Of a stretch of 64,000 nucleotides of DNA, positions 25,930-38,484 are shown piece after piece. The notes beneath the pieces were generated by a model. It had not been told where the DNA came from. It saw only the letters and a program-made list of their open reading frames with translations, and searched no databases. Location: contig VWPU01014898.1 in assembly GCA_013398955.1 (NCBI GenBank), positions 124,001 to 188,000 on the forward strand, in the 5' to 3' direction. The DNA is from Callaeas wilsoni (lineage: Eukaryota > Chordata > Aves > Passeriformes > Callaeidae). Position 1 is the first letter of the stretch. Each line of letters opens with the position of its first letter. The position numbers and the translations under genes are program-made.

Positions 25930-26340
25930 AAACTTTGAATGTGAACATCCACAGGCAGCTTTAAGGATACTTGGAAAAATTTCTAATTCAAGATGACATT
26001 TTTTGTGGGAATATCCATCCATTTCAATTAATGCTGCTAATTAGAAAACATCTGTAAAACCATCTTGTATAATATTTTATTGGATTGATGCAGAAGTGAG
26101 CGAGTTAAATAAAATGGACTATATGTTGTAGGTGAGCCAATACAATATGGATGTTATAAAATCCCCTCCGGTCTAGGAATATTTGACAGGTCCAACTGCA
26201 GAACAATCCAATGAAACTCAGTAACTTAAACTGTGAGATCGGACTAATTGCTCATATTGTGCAATAAGAGCTCTGTAAGGCCCAAATGTTAGCTTTCCAT
26301 TAGCAATTCACAGTGAGATATTAAAGTTTTGAATTCCTGC
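25930..26340. promoter_or_regulatory. Candidate conserved noncoding block
   Basis: This non-repetitive block sits just left of the possible LTR. It contains TCAATTAATGCTGCTAATTA near 26024, TAATTGCTCATATTGTGCAA near 26246 and CCATTAGCAATTCAC near 26297. These hold repeated homeodomain cores and a C/EBP-like TTGTGCAAT. I saw no coding signature. Only a cross-species alignment can show whether it is constrained. Confidence 0.25.
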
Positions 26341-26399
26341 TCAACTTCTTAGAGACATCCTGGCCAGTGTTACCTGAATTATGAATTTCATTGCTGTAT

Positions 26400-26828
26400 A
26401 GCCCTAGAACAACTCCTGCACAGGAGTAGTGGTACAGCCAGAAAATAAAAGGTACAGTGGATCTCTGCTTCACCATGGACCTCCATGGGCTGCAGGGGGA
26501 CAGTCTGTCTCACCACGGGCTGTAGCACCTGGAGCATCTCCTGCCCCTCCTTCCTCACTGCCTTTGGTGCCTGCAGGGCTGTTGCTTTCAATTTTTTTTT
26601 CTTGTTCCTCTTTCACAGCTGCTGTGCAGTGGGGTTTTTTGCCTGTTATTAAATGTGGTATTACAGAGTTTCATCAGCGCCACTGATGGGCTGAGCTTTG
26701 GGCGGTTGGCAGATCTGGCTGTCAGTTCTGGGGACAAATGTGGGGGCAACTCCTGGTGTCTTCTCACTGAAGTCACCCCTGCAGCTCCTCTGCTACCAAA
26801 ACCTTGCCACATCAGTCCAATAGTTGCA
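26400..26828 (+). mobile_element. Avian interspersed repeat, possibly a solo LTR; family unresolved
   Basis: This block is much richer in G and C than its surroundings. It contains phrases I recall from a repeat common in bird genomes: CACCATGGACCTCCATGGGC, GGAGCATCTCCTGCCCCTCC, TTGGTGCCTGCAGGGCTGTT, a T run, TTAAATGTGGTATTACAGAG, GAAGTCACCCCTGCAGCTCC and TGCTACCAAAACCTTGCCAC. I cannot name the family or its exact ends, and no internal retroviral genes lie beside it. Overlapping open frames on both strands are treated as part of the repeat. Confidence 0.6.
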
Positions 26829-29800
26829 ATATTGAAAGGCAGTGATCTTCATATCACAAATACACAAAATGTTTCTTGATGGTCTTCTGAACTTCTGTGT
26901 GTGTTACAGTTACATATCAGGATAAAGCTTTTCCTTTGTTTGAGGAAAGACTTCACCTTTCAAGCTGAATGCAAGTTTACTCTGAAAAGAGGAAGTCAAA
27001 TTGATCTCTGCTACTACTGCATATTTAATCGGGATGGAAACATAGACAAAGTCAGTTTTGATTACACAGGATTTACCTATTTGCTACATTCCAATTCCCT
27101 TTCATATTGGAATTCTTAAATTGGAATCATTCAGTGTAAATGTTATATACTCCAAGAAATAGTAACGAGACTGAAAATATAAGTCATATAATAAAAAAAA
27201 GAGTATTATTGGGAAAAGTAAATATACTTCTCTTATAAGGAGAGACAGGAAATCTTTGTTTATCTTGCTTGGTGGACTCAGTTCCAAACAGTGAACTGAG
27301 TAAAAAGAAAATGTCATTGAGCAAGAGGCTGAGCCTTCACAAGGTGTTTAGGCAGTCTCTTAGGAAATGATGGACAGACCAGTGAGTGGTCCCCCTTGCT
27401 TTGGGATCAGTGATTAAAGAGGCTGGTGACACCTAAGGCAAAATATAAGCTGCTAAATGAGATGCCAAGCACCAGTAACTTAGTGGTAGCACTCTGTGAG
27501 CTGTGCAGCAGGCAGAATTAGATAAAGAAGTTGCTAGGTAAAGTCCAGAAGTATGTCAAGTGGTGTCAAGATAAGAGAGTTAATTTACTGGGAAATATTT
27601 CACTGGCTAGATTAAGTCCTTCTCTTCTGTTTCCACTCCTTCTAAAGCAAAACCAAGTATGATTGCTAAACACGATTGCATATTTTAATAAAATAAAATA
27701 TGATAGAGAAATCACATACAGAAAAGCCTGTTTCTGTATGTTTGGGATTAGTTATCTTCAGTTTTAAGACAGAGAAGCTTAGTGTATTTGCTGGAAGGAG
27801 TTGCTCCTGTTTTCCAAACGCAGAACATAGGAATGGCTATAGCAGTTCTGACCAGACTTGATGCAAGTACTTGGCATTGTCAGTTGATCAGCAGGAGAGG
27901 GCGAGATTTTGGTCTTGCTTCTCTAGAATAGTATCCTGGCCACCAATAATCTGTAATTCAGGAGTTTCCTGAGAAAACTGCCATCTCTCCATTAAGAAGT
28001 TTTGAATTGTTTTTTGGTCTATGAACGAATTCAATTTAATTTCATATATTTGTGAACTTTTAGCATTCATCCCCTGGCAAGACATCTCACACCTATTTTG
28101 CGCAGTGTGAAGTATTCTAGAACAAATGAAAGGTAGTGCTTTTTCTTTCAATGGATAATTATGTTGTCACCAGATGCTGTGGTTGTCAAGGTGGAGGTTC
28201 CAAGAGCAGTTGTACAAACTCATGGAAAGAAAATCCAGCTACGGCGATTAAATGCAAAAATATAATTGCTGGCTTTTAAAGTACCTAAATTGCGATACTT
28301 GGAAACAGAGAGAAACCTCAGGGGAAGCATGTCTTGCCCATATAAAACTGGCAGAGTTTGCTAACTTGATTGACATTTTTTGTAGCTCTGAGCAGTTGTC
28401 TATATGTTCTTCACTGAATTGTCTTTATTTATTGGTGACTTTAAAGAAGCCAATGAAAATTAAATTAAAATAATTGTTGGTGTTCCTCATCTCTGAGCTC
28501 CATTTGAGCTGATGTTGTAACACAGAGTTAGTTTCTAAGCAAGATTTTGCAGAGGATAAGAATAAGGTTTTATACCTTTGTTCTCTCTGCTCAAAGAAGT
28601 TTCTTTATATATTTATGAGCATTTAGGGCAGAGTGCTGCTGAAAACTCTCATATCACTTGATAAAGTTGGATATTTTATTATGCAGATGACAGCTGTTTG
28701 TTAGTCTCTCTTTTCATAAAGGCTCTGTAACATCAATTGTCAGTAGCTCAATAGATACCAAAATAGTTCCTCATGTTTACTTTTACTCAGAAAAAGTATA
28801 GTTGTGCCAGAATACAGCTTACTGAGAAACAGTTCAGCATAGCTATCCAACAGCTAGAAATCTAAACATAATCAGGCATGTGACCAGTGTATCTATCCCT
28901 AAAACGTGCATTGCTGTGTAACTCTAACAAGATCAGTTAAATTGCAAGTATCTGCTGTTATGCTAGCCCTGTAATTATTCAAACCTGTCAATGTTATGGA
29001 GTTGGCAAAACTTTTTGTTGTATGAGAGCCATACCAATTTCTGTTCTGTGCACCAAGGATTTGCAGTGTGTTATGCTTATGGCCGTGAGGATTTCAGTGC
29101 ACACCCCGGTATCTCTTTCACTGTCTGCCAGACAGCCTTCCTGGCAGCCAACGACCCTCACAGGTCAGTCCTGCTGCCTCTCCTGACTTCAGTGATGTGT
29201 GGCCTTCGCATGGGACATCCTTTCTCTCAGCTCCAGAGGGCCTTTGGGTAGATTGGAGGTCTCCCCTGTGTATTCAGCTGCTGTGCTGTTCTCTCCAGAA
29301 CTATTTCTTGTCCTTGTGCACCCCTAATGCCTCAGGCAGTTCTTCCTCCCTGTGTATTCAGATCCTTTTCTCAGTGGAGGATTATAGTTTTTATTTGTCA
29401 GCCTCTCCTGTGAAGAGAATTCGGGAAGGTTAACACTTCAATCTACAAATTCCTTTGACTCATCTCCTATGCAGCAGTTCATCTGACTATTTATCCTAAT
29501 TAAAATAGGTGGTTCTATGCACACTTTGTAAGGTGCCAGCTGTGATATTAAGCTGTCTTTGTCACAGCAAGAGGCAGGACACTTCACAAAATTTTGCTTA
29601 GTGATTTGGTTGTATTTTTCCTTGTGAATTTCCCAGGTAATCTGTATCAAGTCAGTGTGTTGAGAGATATACTTAATGTAATTATTTCATTAATATGTAT
29701 GTTTGCTATTTATATTTTGCTTATTGCTGGCTTTTGGCTGAGACTAAGCACAGCAATTAATGTGTTTAGGGTAGGTAGTTCTCTGCCCCTCCTCCTGAAG

Positions 29801-32470
29801 AAAATTGTGACAAGTAACAAATCACAGATATTTGAAATTTAGTTTTGATAAAGGTGTTGCAACCACGGTCAGTGTTTCAATGTGCAGTCAAGTTCAGGGG
29901 CACAGCATAGCTGCCTGATTTTATATATGTGTTGAAAATGAGCTGGCTGAAGTTCAGCTCAGTGAAGTTGACATTTTGATGACAATTTAAGCAAAAGATC
30001 AAAACTTGGTAATAAAAGAAGTGTTGGCTCCTTCAGGTTAAGTTTTTCATGATATAAGTTTGTGACTTTTTGTGAGGGATTCTTTCCCCTTCATTGCTGT
30101 CAGTCATGCTCCAATTAGTAAGACAGTCAGCTTCTTGTCATCCACATGTGGCCAGGACTTTCTAGCCTTTGCTTTTTAATGTGGATTTTGGTTCTCATGC
30201 AGTCTTCTGTTGTACTGTAAATAGATTGCTGCAAAGGGTTTTTCCTGGACGTAGTTGGAGTCATTTGGAGACAATTCAGGAAGTCTTTTGTGGTGATATG
30301 ATGGGAATTTCAGTGACTGTCATCTTTCAGCAGCACTGCCCTCTTTTACAGTTACATATGTAGGGTTAGGAAATTGAAAACCAGGAGCAGCAGTGGTGGC
30401 CACCTGGGATTTCTGAAAAAGTCCAGTTGTTCACAGGGCTTCAGGAGCTTGCTAAGGATACATTCATCAGACTAGAGGCAGGAAGAAACCTTTTCTACTG
30501 CTTGTCTGTCTGGCTTGGTAGGGCTATTATTTTTATCTGAATGTTTATTTTTTAATGCTTGTGACAGACTGTTCTGTTGCTTGCAGGGAAGAATGTTATA
30601 CACAGTGTACGTTGTGAAATGTGACATTAAACAAATGTGAAAGTCTGCTTTCTCCCATCTTTCTCATTTTTCCTTTCATTTCTGTCCAGTTGTGGCCAGC
30701 CACAGTATTAAGTTCTTATTCTTTATCTCTGAGACATACTTTAGACTATTGGGACAGTTTTGCTCAAGGAATAGGCAGAGTCTACTCTGATTATTCACGG
30801 TGGCCTGGAAGAGAGAGAACCGAAACCAGTCAGGAGGAAAGTACAAAGGTGAAAACATGGTAGGCTTTTAACTGGATCACATCGAAGAAAAGCCCAGGTG
30901 TTATTGTAGGTATTTTTGATTGATCAGTAATACATCTCAGCAGTGTGAACCTTTCACTTTGGGAGAGATGAACAAACATTTTGGCATACCTTTCCAAGAG
31001 AATTGCTGTGTGTTTGAAAAAAGGTTGTTGTCATGCTAGCATATTCACAACCACGAAAATCAAACAAGAAAGAAGGACCTTATACTCATACAACTTCTGG
31101 ACCTCCCAGTAAGCTGGCCTACTGCAACTCACAATTTCTTAAGTTTGCTGCAGTGAGAAACATTTTGTAGGCAAATAGTAGTTAAAAATGCATCAGTGTT
31201 TTGTGAGGTAAGGGAGGGTTTTAGTGTAAATTTTACTTCAGATAATATGCCATAAGTCTTTATCATTTAGAATGCAGAATTTTATTTATTCGTAACTTTT
31301 CATGTACATGGCCCTTCACAGGCTGCAACTTTGGATGGTTATTTTACTATTAACATAATTTTCATTTCATATATGGCTTTCATTCTTCTCAAACTTCTAC
31401 TTAGTGATACATTTTAAATGTGATCAAATAAAAATAGAAAAATGATTATAATAACTGGTTTTAAGTCAGTATGAAAAACAATTCAGTAATCTCTTCTGCT
31501 GCACCTTCAAATGGTAAGGTGGATGAGGGAAAGACTTGGCTAAATGTCAATTAAGTGCAGATACCTAAAGCTCTAGTGTCCTTGGCTTCTTATAGATTCA
31601 AGTAGTAGCTGAGCCTTCTGGTTGCACTTGAAATAAACTGGTTTTTAGCTAGGGAGCGGAGGAGTAAGAATGGAGGACTCTGCTTCTTCTAATGATCGCA
31701 GTCTTAATACCCTCACAATGAGAGCTTGCCACCAGTACGTTAAACTAACAGGGGAGCCTCTGCCATACTGAGTGGTTTTGGGTTTTTTCTGCATTAAGAA
31801 GGAAAGTGTTGGGCTATATTATGCAATTTAAGAGAGTTTATGCATTAAATATCTGTATCCTTTTGAATAAGTGGGAGCAATAATTCTATTCTTGCAGATA
31901 GAATGTGAATATAATAATTTTCCTTTTAGCATATTAATTCAGTAAGGAGATTAATATAAGCTTCCAAACTTCTTAGTCAAAATCTTTATTCTCTCTGCAG
32001 AATGCAATACAATTACTACTTGGATGCTGATAGTAAATGAACTGTTTTATTGAATAATCATAATGAAATATTGGAGGCTGCTGTGTGATAGTTCTTATAA
32101 AGAGTACGTTCAAGGAAGACTTTGTAGAGGAGGCAAAAGAGGGCAGAAAACTTTTGTTTCAAAAGGAGAAAGAAGTGGCTGTTAGTGGAGCAGTGGCAGC
32201 TGCTGTCATAATCTGTTGGCACTCCTGACTTCCATTATGGTTTGGAATGAAATTCCTACCTTCAGGCGCATAATTTATTAATACTCTGTTGCAAGCTTAG
32301 GAATTAGAGTTATTATGAATGATTAATACTACTTTATTCAAGGATTGATATATCTTTTGCAATACTGACTAGCGTGAGCCTTTTTTTCTTAATTTTCAGT
32401 CCTGGTCTCAGTTTACAGTAAAATTCTTTACACCTGAAATAATGATCAAACTAATTATCAGGGAAGCTAA
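26829..32470. other. Intron 1 stretch, no gene seen
   Basis: AT-rich intron with a GC-richer unassigned patch at about 29040-29420, which is open on the + strand but has no domain signature. No CR1 copies or splice-flanked exons were seen. Confidence 0.55.
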
Positions 32471-32552
32471 GAACAGGTCAGGTTAGAAGGACCTCGGAAT
32501 GTCATCTAGCCCAGCCTTTCACTCAAAGCTGTGTGAGCTATGAGAGCAGAAC
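32471..32552 (-). repeat. CR1 LINE, short 3'-region fragment
   Basis: The + strand reads AACAGGTCAGGTTAGAAGGA, then CCTCGGAATGTCATCTAGCC, CAGCC and ACTCAAAGCTGTGTGAGCTA. This matches a CR1 3' region in reverse complement. About 80 bp survive. It is the CR1 nearest the exon, about 560 bases upstream of the acceptor. Confidence 0.82.
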
Positions 32553-33080
32553 AATTAATTCTTAGCATTTCAGAAGAATATTTTGTTATCTTTTAAAGAC
32601 TTTGTGTTATCCTTCTAAATGACAGGCTCTCTGCTATATATTTTTGCACAGAATACTGTGGTTGGACTTTAGTTAGAAGTTCCTTAGGAGTCTTCATTAG
32701 AAGCAGAACTTTTTTTACAGAGGCCATCAGTAGTGTCACACTTTCCTCCAACTATGGAAGTCCTGCTGACAATCTGGTATTACATTCTAAATTTTGCTTT
32801 GAGAAATGGTAGCTCTGAATGTAGAAAATTTTTTGGTCAACCCTTTTTTGCTAGACTTTTTTGTTATTTGTCAAATGGTGATATCAAAATTCTGGTTTTG
32901 TAGAACACATGGAGGTGTTTTGGTGTTCTTTTACTGTGGCGCATTAGGGGGCCAGAAGAGAGTGCTCTAATTTTTCATATTTAGGTCTTATGTTTATGTC
33001 TGTGGACCCTGATTTTTTTCCCTGCCCAACAGCCCAACAGTTTATTTCTTAGTTAATTATTTTATTCGCGACATTGAATA
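32553..33080. other. Intron 1 stretch immediately upstream of the exon
   Basis: T-rich intronic sequence leads up to the acceptor. It has no repeats that I recognise. Confidence 0.6.
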
Positions 33081-33109
33081 TTGTCTCTCTCTTTTTTTTT
33101 TTCCCCCAG
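33081..33109 (+). other. GABBR2: 3' splice acceptor of the GABBR2 exon
   Basis: An almost uninterrupted pyrimidine run (TCTCTC, then a long T run, then five C) leads into CAG directly before the TGC cysteine codon. This is a strong vertebrate acceptor and fixes the exon start. A possible branch-point sequence, TTAAT, lies about 55 bases upstream near 33053, but its choice is a guess. Confidence 0.93.
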
Positions 33110-33247
33110 TGCGACAATGCAAAAGGACTCAAAGCCTTCTATGATGCAATAAAATATGGACCTAATCATCTGATGGTTTTCGGTGGTGTATGTGCAACAG
33201 TTACTTCTATCATTGCTGAATCTCTAAAGGGATGGAATTTGGTTCAG
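33110..33247 (+). CDS. GABBR2: GABA-B receptor subunit 2, single internal exon (probably exon 2)
   Basis: This exon encodes 46 residues, starting [10 protein letters not shown] and ending GWNLVQ, and I recognise it as part of the extracellular Venus-flytrap domain of GABBR2. GABBR2 pairs with GABBR1 to form the metabotropic GABA-B receptor at the plasma membrane; GABBR1 binds GABA and GABBR2 couples to Gi/o protein. By human numbering, from memory, the exon covers about residues 108-153. Both cysteines of the conserved Cys108-Cys135 disulfide are present, as exon residues 1 and 28. Tyr118, which I recall lies at the subunit interface, is also kept. The exon is bounded by a pyrimidine tract plus CAG acceptor and a CAG/GTAAGG donor. 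It is 138 bp, phase 0 at both ends, and in-frame stops are absent. Compared with human there are three changes: Pro-Ser to Ala-Thr after the second cysteine, and Gln to Lys before GWNLVQ. The open frame continues into both introns, but that part has no homology I recognise. The identification is very secure; the exon number is inferred. Confidence 0.97.
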
Positions 33248-33253
33248 GTAAGG
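33245..33253 (+). other. GABBR2: 5' splice donor of the GABBR2 exon
   Basis: The sequence reads CAG then GTAAGG, close to the U1 consensus. It follows the GWNLVQ codons exactly where I recall the mammalian coding exon ending, so the exon end is phase 0. Confidence 0.95.
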
Positions 33254-36200
33254 CATGGAATGGAATATATTCTAATACTGACTAATACTTGTGTCTCTGG
33301 ATTTTTTTTTTTAATTTAGAAACTTAGGTTTGATGCTTTTAAACCTTAGCATTTTGAGTATTTTTTATGTTTCAGTTTTGAAGGCCAGTGCAATTATGTG
33401 TAAAGATTAGTTACTTGTGTATAGTACTGGATTTTAAGGCTTGCCATTTTATTGTACTCAAAAATGCTTGTGAGTTTGGGGCAGCAGTCATGTCTCAGTA
33501 GGTTAATTAAATAAAAATAATGTGTCTCAAAAAGCAACCTAGGTGAAATCAAGTTCAGGCATGGTAGGCGGGCAAACCTAGGAATTTTAAAAAGTTAGAT
33601 GAAACAACTCATCAGGCCTTAAATTATGGTACTTCAGGGTATTTACTCAGTCTGTACTCAGAGCGCAGTAATTCCTATGCACTTTAAAAGTGCTGGAAGT
33701 GCATAAATTCTAAATAGCGACTGGATTCATGTCTCAGTATTTAACTCACGAAGCACATTCATTCCCAGTTGTTCTTCTTTCTGACTTTCTCAAAGGTCAA
33801 GTTTGTGGAAAGGTTTCCTCTGCTGAGGAATCAGAATTTATTAATACTAATCTCTAAAATGCAGATGATAACAGCATGATTTTCTTCATTTATTCAATCA
33901 TCTGACTAGTGATAATTTTCAGATGGATGGCTGCTCACATAGCCATCCAGCTTTGCTTTTCTGATGTGACTTTCTACTCAATATTCATATTGCCCGAAGA
34001 CAATCCTGTATATTTCTTTTTCTTAAAAACCAAAAATTATTCAACAACAAAATAAAAAAATCTATAACAATTACCTGAGGTTACAGTTACAAACAGGCTC
34101 CTCTTTTCCACCTGGAATACTCACTGAGAGTAGTGCAGAAAGAACAAATGAGGCATAATTAAGTTTGTGAAGAAGATGATGATCAGAGTACAAATGGGAA
34201 ACCTTAGGAGGATAATTAAAATAGCTTGTTAACTGTGTTTGCAATGCTTGTCAGATCAGATTTTTTTTCTTCTGCTTCGGGATTTTTTTCTGATGTGAAA
34301 AACAATTCTTCTGTGGAAACCAAATAATAGTGTGTCTCTGGGGAGAATGGAGAAAATAACAGAAAGCTTGAAACTAGTCTTTAACACTCTCTCTTAAAAA
34401 TGGCCTAATTCATGACCTATAATGAAGTACGTGGCCGGAGCTCTGTTTTTTTGAGTTTGTCACATGGAATTTCCATATGATGTAGGATGTTTTAAACAGC
34501 TGGATTTCAGTGTGCTAAAAATCTTTCCATTTGTAGTCAAGTTCTGCCTGATGCAATCTGGAAATCAATTTGTTCATGAAGTTGCTCAGTCTAAGGAAGG
34601 GTGATTAGAAAGCTTTTAAATTCCTGAATTTGTCAATATATATGCTCAATTATAGAATGATATGAGGTATTGCTACCAGAGAGCATTTATTTCTCTGTGT
34701 TTAACCGCTATGGCTGTGACTATGTCTTAAATGTTATTTATGATATCAGTACATCAAGGTATTCTTGACTGCTTGGGCTTAATATCCTGTGGGCACTAGA
34801 TAAATCCTCACGTGGCAAAACTGCTCTTTATGTCAGGTTTTTATATCGTGATTGGCTGAATGATGAAAAAAACACAACAGCATGGCTCGGAGGGGTGTCA
34901 AGGCTTAGCGGATGGTATAGCAGCAATGGCAATAATCTAAATATTGTTTGTGAAACTGTTGTGTTGTATAGTGACAGTGATACAGGTATCTGCAAATCAG
35001 CAGAAGTAGCATGTATAAGATAGCAGCAAAACAGAGTACAAATCCTTCCACTCCTCAGGATCCACTGTCATAAGTGTCTCTGATTAAAAGCATAACTTGA
35101 ATAGAAGGAGAAGATAGAAATCTGTAGCTCTCAGAAGTGGAGCAATAATATTCAGCCCGATAAAATACAAGGCTTTCCTCCCTCAAAACTTGAAACTTCA
35201 CCTGAAGGAATCACAGCAAACTGACATAAGTTGTTTTATGAAATCATGGTGATGATGAAGTCATTTCATGTTGCAGTCAAGAAGAGAAGAAACAGAATAT
35301 AGACAAAAACTAACCTGACATTGTACTACTGAACAGAGGATTTTCATTGGGATGTCTGGCTCCAAAGCTTTATCTCTGTCCTTGTGCCTACAGTCATGAA
35401 AAAAAAGCTCTTAACCCTAACAGGAGCACCTGATTTAATTTGTTTTGACTTACACAGGTGTCATGAAGTTCAGCAAAGTGATGACTCTTACATGCAAGAG
35501 AAATGCAGGATGATACTGATAGTCTTGGGAAAAATAGGGATGAAAGAAGAATAACAGACTATAACAACTGAAAGAAAAATTACTTTCCTGAGCAAATACA
35601 ATATGAGGCTTGCTGACTGCAAAACCATTCTGAAAGCCTTTTAGCCCTGATTTCCAAGTTACTGGGTGACTGCTTTTCCTCTGTTTGGATGAATTTTTCT
35701 TTTCTGCCTCTTCTCCATTCTCTACAATAAGAAGTTTCCAAAACCAAACAGTGAAACAAAAGGCCAAGAGTATAAAAGTGCCAGAATTTTCATATTGCAT
35801 CTGCTACTCAGGCAACTATAGTAGAGATGAGGGAGGGGAAGGAAATAGGTTCTTGCAAGGCGGCTTCAGTCTCTACTCTCCTTACTGTATGCTTTCGATA
35901 ATGACACTTTTTTACTTAACTGGGTAAATCAGGCCACTGATGGCCTGCAACAATGTGAAATAGGCAAGATTATAGAGGTTGAGAACAGTCTCTCTCTGAA
36001 GGTGACATGTCTTTTTTCCATGGCATATCAAAAAACAGGTACATTTCCTTCTCCATCTTGACAAATACCGATTTAGTTATGATCAGCAGCAGAAAGGGAA
36101 TTTGTGTTCTCAATTAGCTGTCTTCAACTGCTGGCTGATTTAATTATCTCTTACTGTAACAAAATTAATTATTTTTTAATGGAGCATTTTATATCTGTAA

Positions 36201-38457
36201 AAGAGCAAGTTGTTTTAGTCTGCAAAGGCCTATGTCATCCTGAAGGACTTTCACTGTGGTATGCTAGGTGACACAACTTGGAAAATAGTTTTTGAACACG
36301 TATTCTTAGCAGGACAAATGCAGGCACCCATTCCTTAGCCTCTCAAATTAAAAGCCTCTCCGTGGGTAATCTCTGTGTGCCAGCAGTCCTTTGTTGAGTG
36401 ACAGTCTGAATATGGGCTAGAGGCTGCATGTGCATCTTTGATCTCCAGGCTGTGGTGTGGAATCAGTTTGAACCTTTAGGTGTTTTAGTTTAAAAGTGCC
36501 GATAATATCCTGTGCCTTTGAGAGTGGGCCTGAAAGGCATGAAGGCATAATACTGGGCAGTTACTGTTCTGTAGGGGGAATACATCAATGTCAAATTCTT
36601 CCAGATTAATCTTATCCCCATTCTCTGTCAATGTGTATTCAAGGCAATTAAACAGAATGAAGAAGAATCATTGATAGTATCTCTTAATATCTTGCAAAAG
36701 ACAAGTTATGGTTTTTAACTCTGTACACCGAAGCATTCCTGCTAGTATCCAGTTAGTGTAAAACAGAGGAGACAATTAGCTGTTCAGTCTTTCTCTTCTA
36801 TTTCAGTATATCCATCAACTGTTATCTCCATGTGAATTTCTTACAGTGGCAGAAGCCACTATAGATTATATAGATTGCTGTTTCTCCTGTTTTTCATTGT
36901 CGTCTCTCACTTTTCCTAATTGTTATATTAACATGAACATTTAATCAGTATGAGGATTTTGACCACGCTGATCATCTCAATCTGTGGAACGCCTTCTCAA
37001 TTTTTGAAGATTTGTCTTTTTCTTCCATTGTGCCATTCATGTTCTCTTACAGCCTGCTTCATTTACAATTTCATTTAACTCTGAAAATAAGCTTCTGCCA
37101 GAAACAAAGTATAAATGTTTGTGCTTCCTCAGAATATCCTCTGTTTCTACATATTTTATGTAATCTAGTCATAACTGCTGGCTTCTGGGCAAGCAACTCC
37201 TTCAGGCAATACAGTGATTAGATGGTAATGACATTCAAAACTGAGGAACCTTATTTTGAATTCAGCATCTCATGTTGGAAAGTTTTCTAACAAAATTATA
37301 GGTACCCTAATCATGATGTATTACTGCTCACTCTTGGGCATATTAATATAGGATGAGTTCCTGTGTTAGAAAGGGATGTTGGAAAGGGAAAATTCCTGGT
37401 TCTCCAGCTCATGTGATTAGATATTAAAGAGCCTACCCTGAGATTTGTTTTATTGTCCCAGAGATCCATAGGTATTCAAGATCTCATCTCTGAATTACTG
37501 AAAAGGCTGCTGGTGTTCAAGAAAATCAGTGATGTTTCTAACTTTTGGTTTCCTTCTGAAACAAGGCTGACGTGTTTGCACCGTCAGTCTCTCCTAGTAA
37601 TTTCTGACCACTGGCCAATCACAACCCAGTTTTAACAAGAGATTTCCCAAAGATTGTTAGCTTCTATACATTTCTGTGAAAATGAGCTTCTGTGGACAGG
37701 AATCCATACGAATGAAGAAGAGGCTGCAACATGAGCACAGAGAACTTAGGGCCAGCTGTGCCATGTGGTCCTCCATGTCCAGCTGCTGTTTATGGAAAGG
37801 GGATAGACTGCATCGAGAAGATTGTTAAAAAAACAGCAGAAAAAAAATTGAGAAAACACAGAGGAAGGGTGAAACCCAGAAGGGTATGAAGTAGGAGCTA
37901 TGAGTTTGTGTATTTGTAGAAACCTAGGACATGTGTATCTCTAAGAAACCAGGCTTTGTTAGGTGTCTGTTACTCGTCAAAATTCTTGTTAACACAGAAT
38001 TTCACAGCTATATTTAGGTTAAAATGATGTGGTTTAACACGGAAGTACTGCAAGTCACCACAGAGATTTCTATACTGGCCACCGAATCAAATTTCTTCTT
38101 GTTAATATCTGAATTTTCTAAATCTTTATACATGTTACCTGGAGCTCCACTATGGACACATAAACATTTGATAAAAGAATGTAGTGTTTTCTTTTTTGTT
38201 TTTAGCTTTCTTCATCATATTTATTCCGGTACAGTGAGTTTGTGCTACTTTTGCCTTCACTGCAAAATTTCTATGTATTATTAGTTTGAGTAATGAAAAG
38301 GGCATTTAAACTAGTCTCTGGCTAAGAAGATTAGCTACTTCTATCTTTGTGATGCAGGCAGTCCCTCTTGAAGAGGCCTTTTTCCCACTGGAGTATGACA
38401 CGGTGCAACAACAAACTAGAATCTTTGCCTTTTTGGCCCATAATTCACTATTGTAAT

Positions 38458-38484
38458 CTTCTTTCTTCTTCTTCTTTTTCCTTT
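38458..38484 (+). repeat. TTC-rich simple repeat
   Basis: CTTCTTTCTTCTTCTTCTTT forms a short imperfect TTC microsatellite followed by further T-rich sequence. Confidence 0.75.

Larger units (their letters stand above)
17938..26399. other. Intron 1 stretch, no gene seen
   Basis: Besides the TTTG repeat and the candidate regulatory blocks, the only notable item is an open frame reaching from about 19157 to 19462 on the + strand (start codon at 19205). It is rich in lysine, glutamate and leucine but matches no family I know. An A-rich run occurs at 23815-23850. No gene is called. Confidence 0.55.
1..33109 (+). other. GABBR2: GABBR2 intron 1 (partial, 3' part)
   Basis: Everything upstream of the acceptor is intronic if the exon is exon 2 of GABBR2. 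The sequence is AT-rich, with many T runs on the + strand, CR1 fragments all in antisense orientation, and scattered blocks of more complex sequence. No other exon with flanking splice sites and a recognisable protein match was found on either strand. The first exon, which would carry the signal peptide and first residues of the receptor, is not in this window. Confidence 0.85.

Noticed and set aside
26388..26879. Overlapping open frames on both strands
   Set aside because: They fall on the GC-rich interspersed repeat, where stop codons are rarer.
33074..33319. Reading the whole 81-codon open frame around the exon as a gene
   Set aside because: Only 33110-33247 matches GABBR2. The ends are intronic readthrough beyond clear splice sites.
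35450..35927. Overlapping frames of 116 (minus) and 80 (plus) codons
   Set aside because: No domain, no splice-site support and simple-sequence composition.
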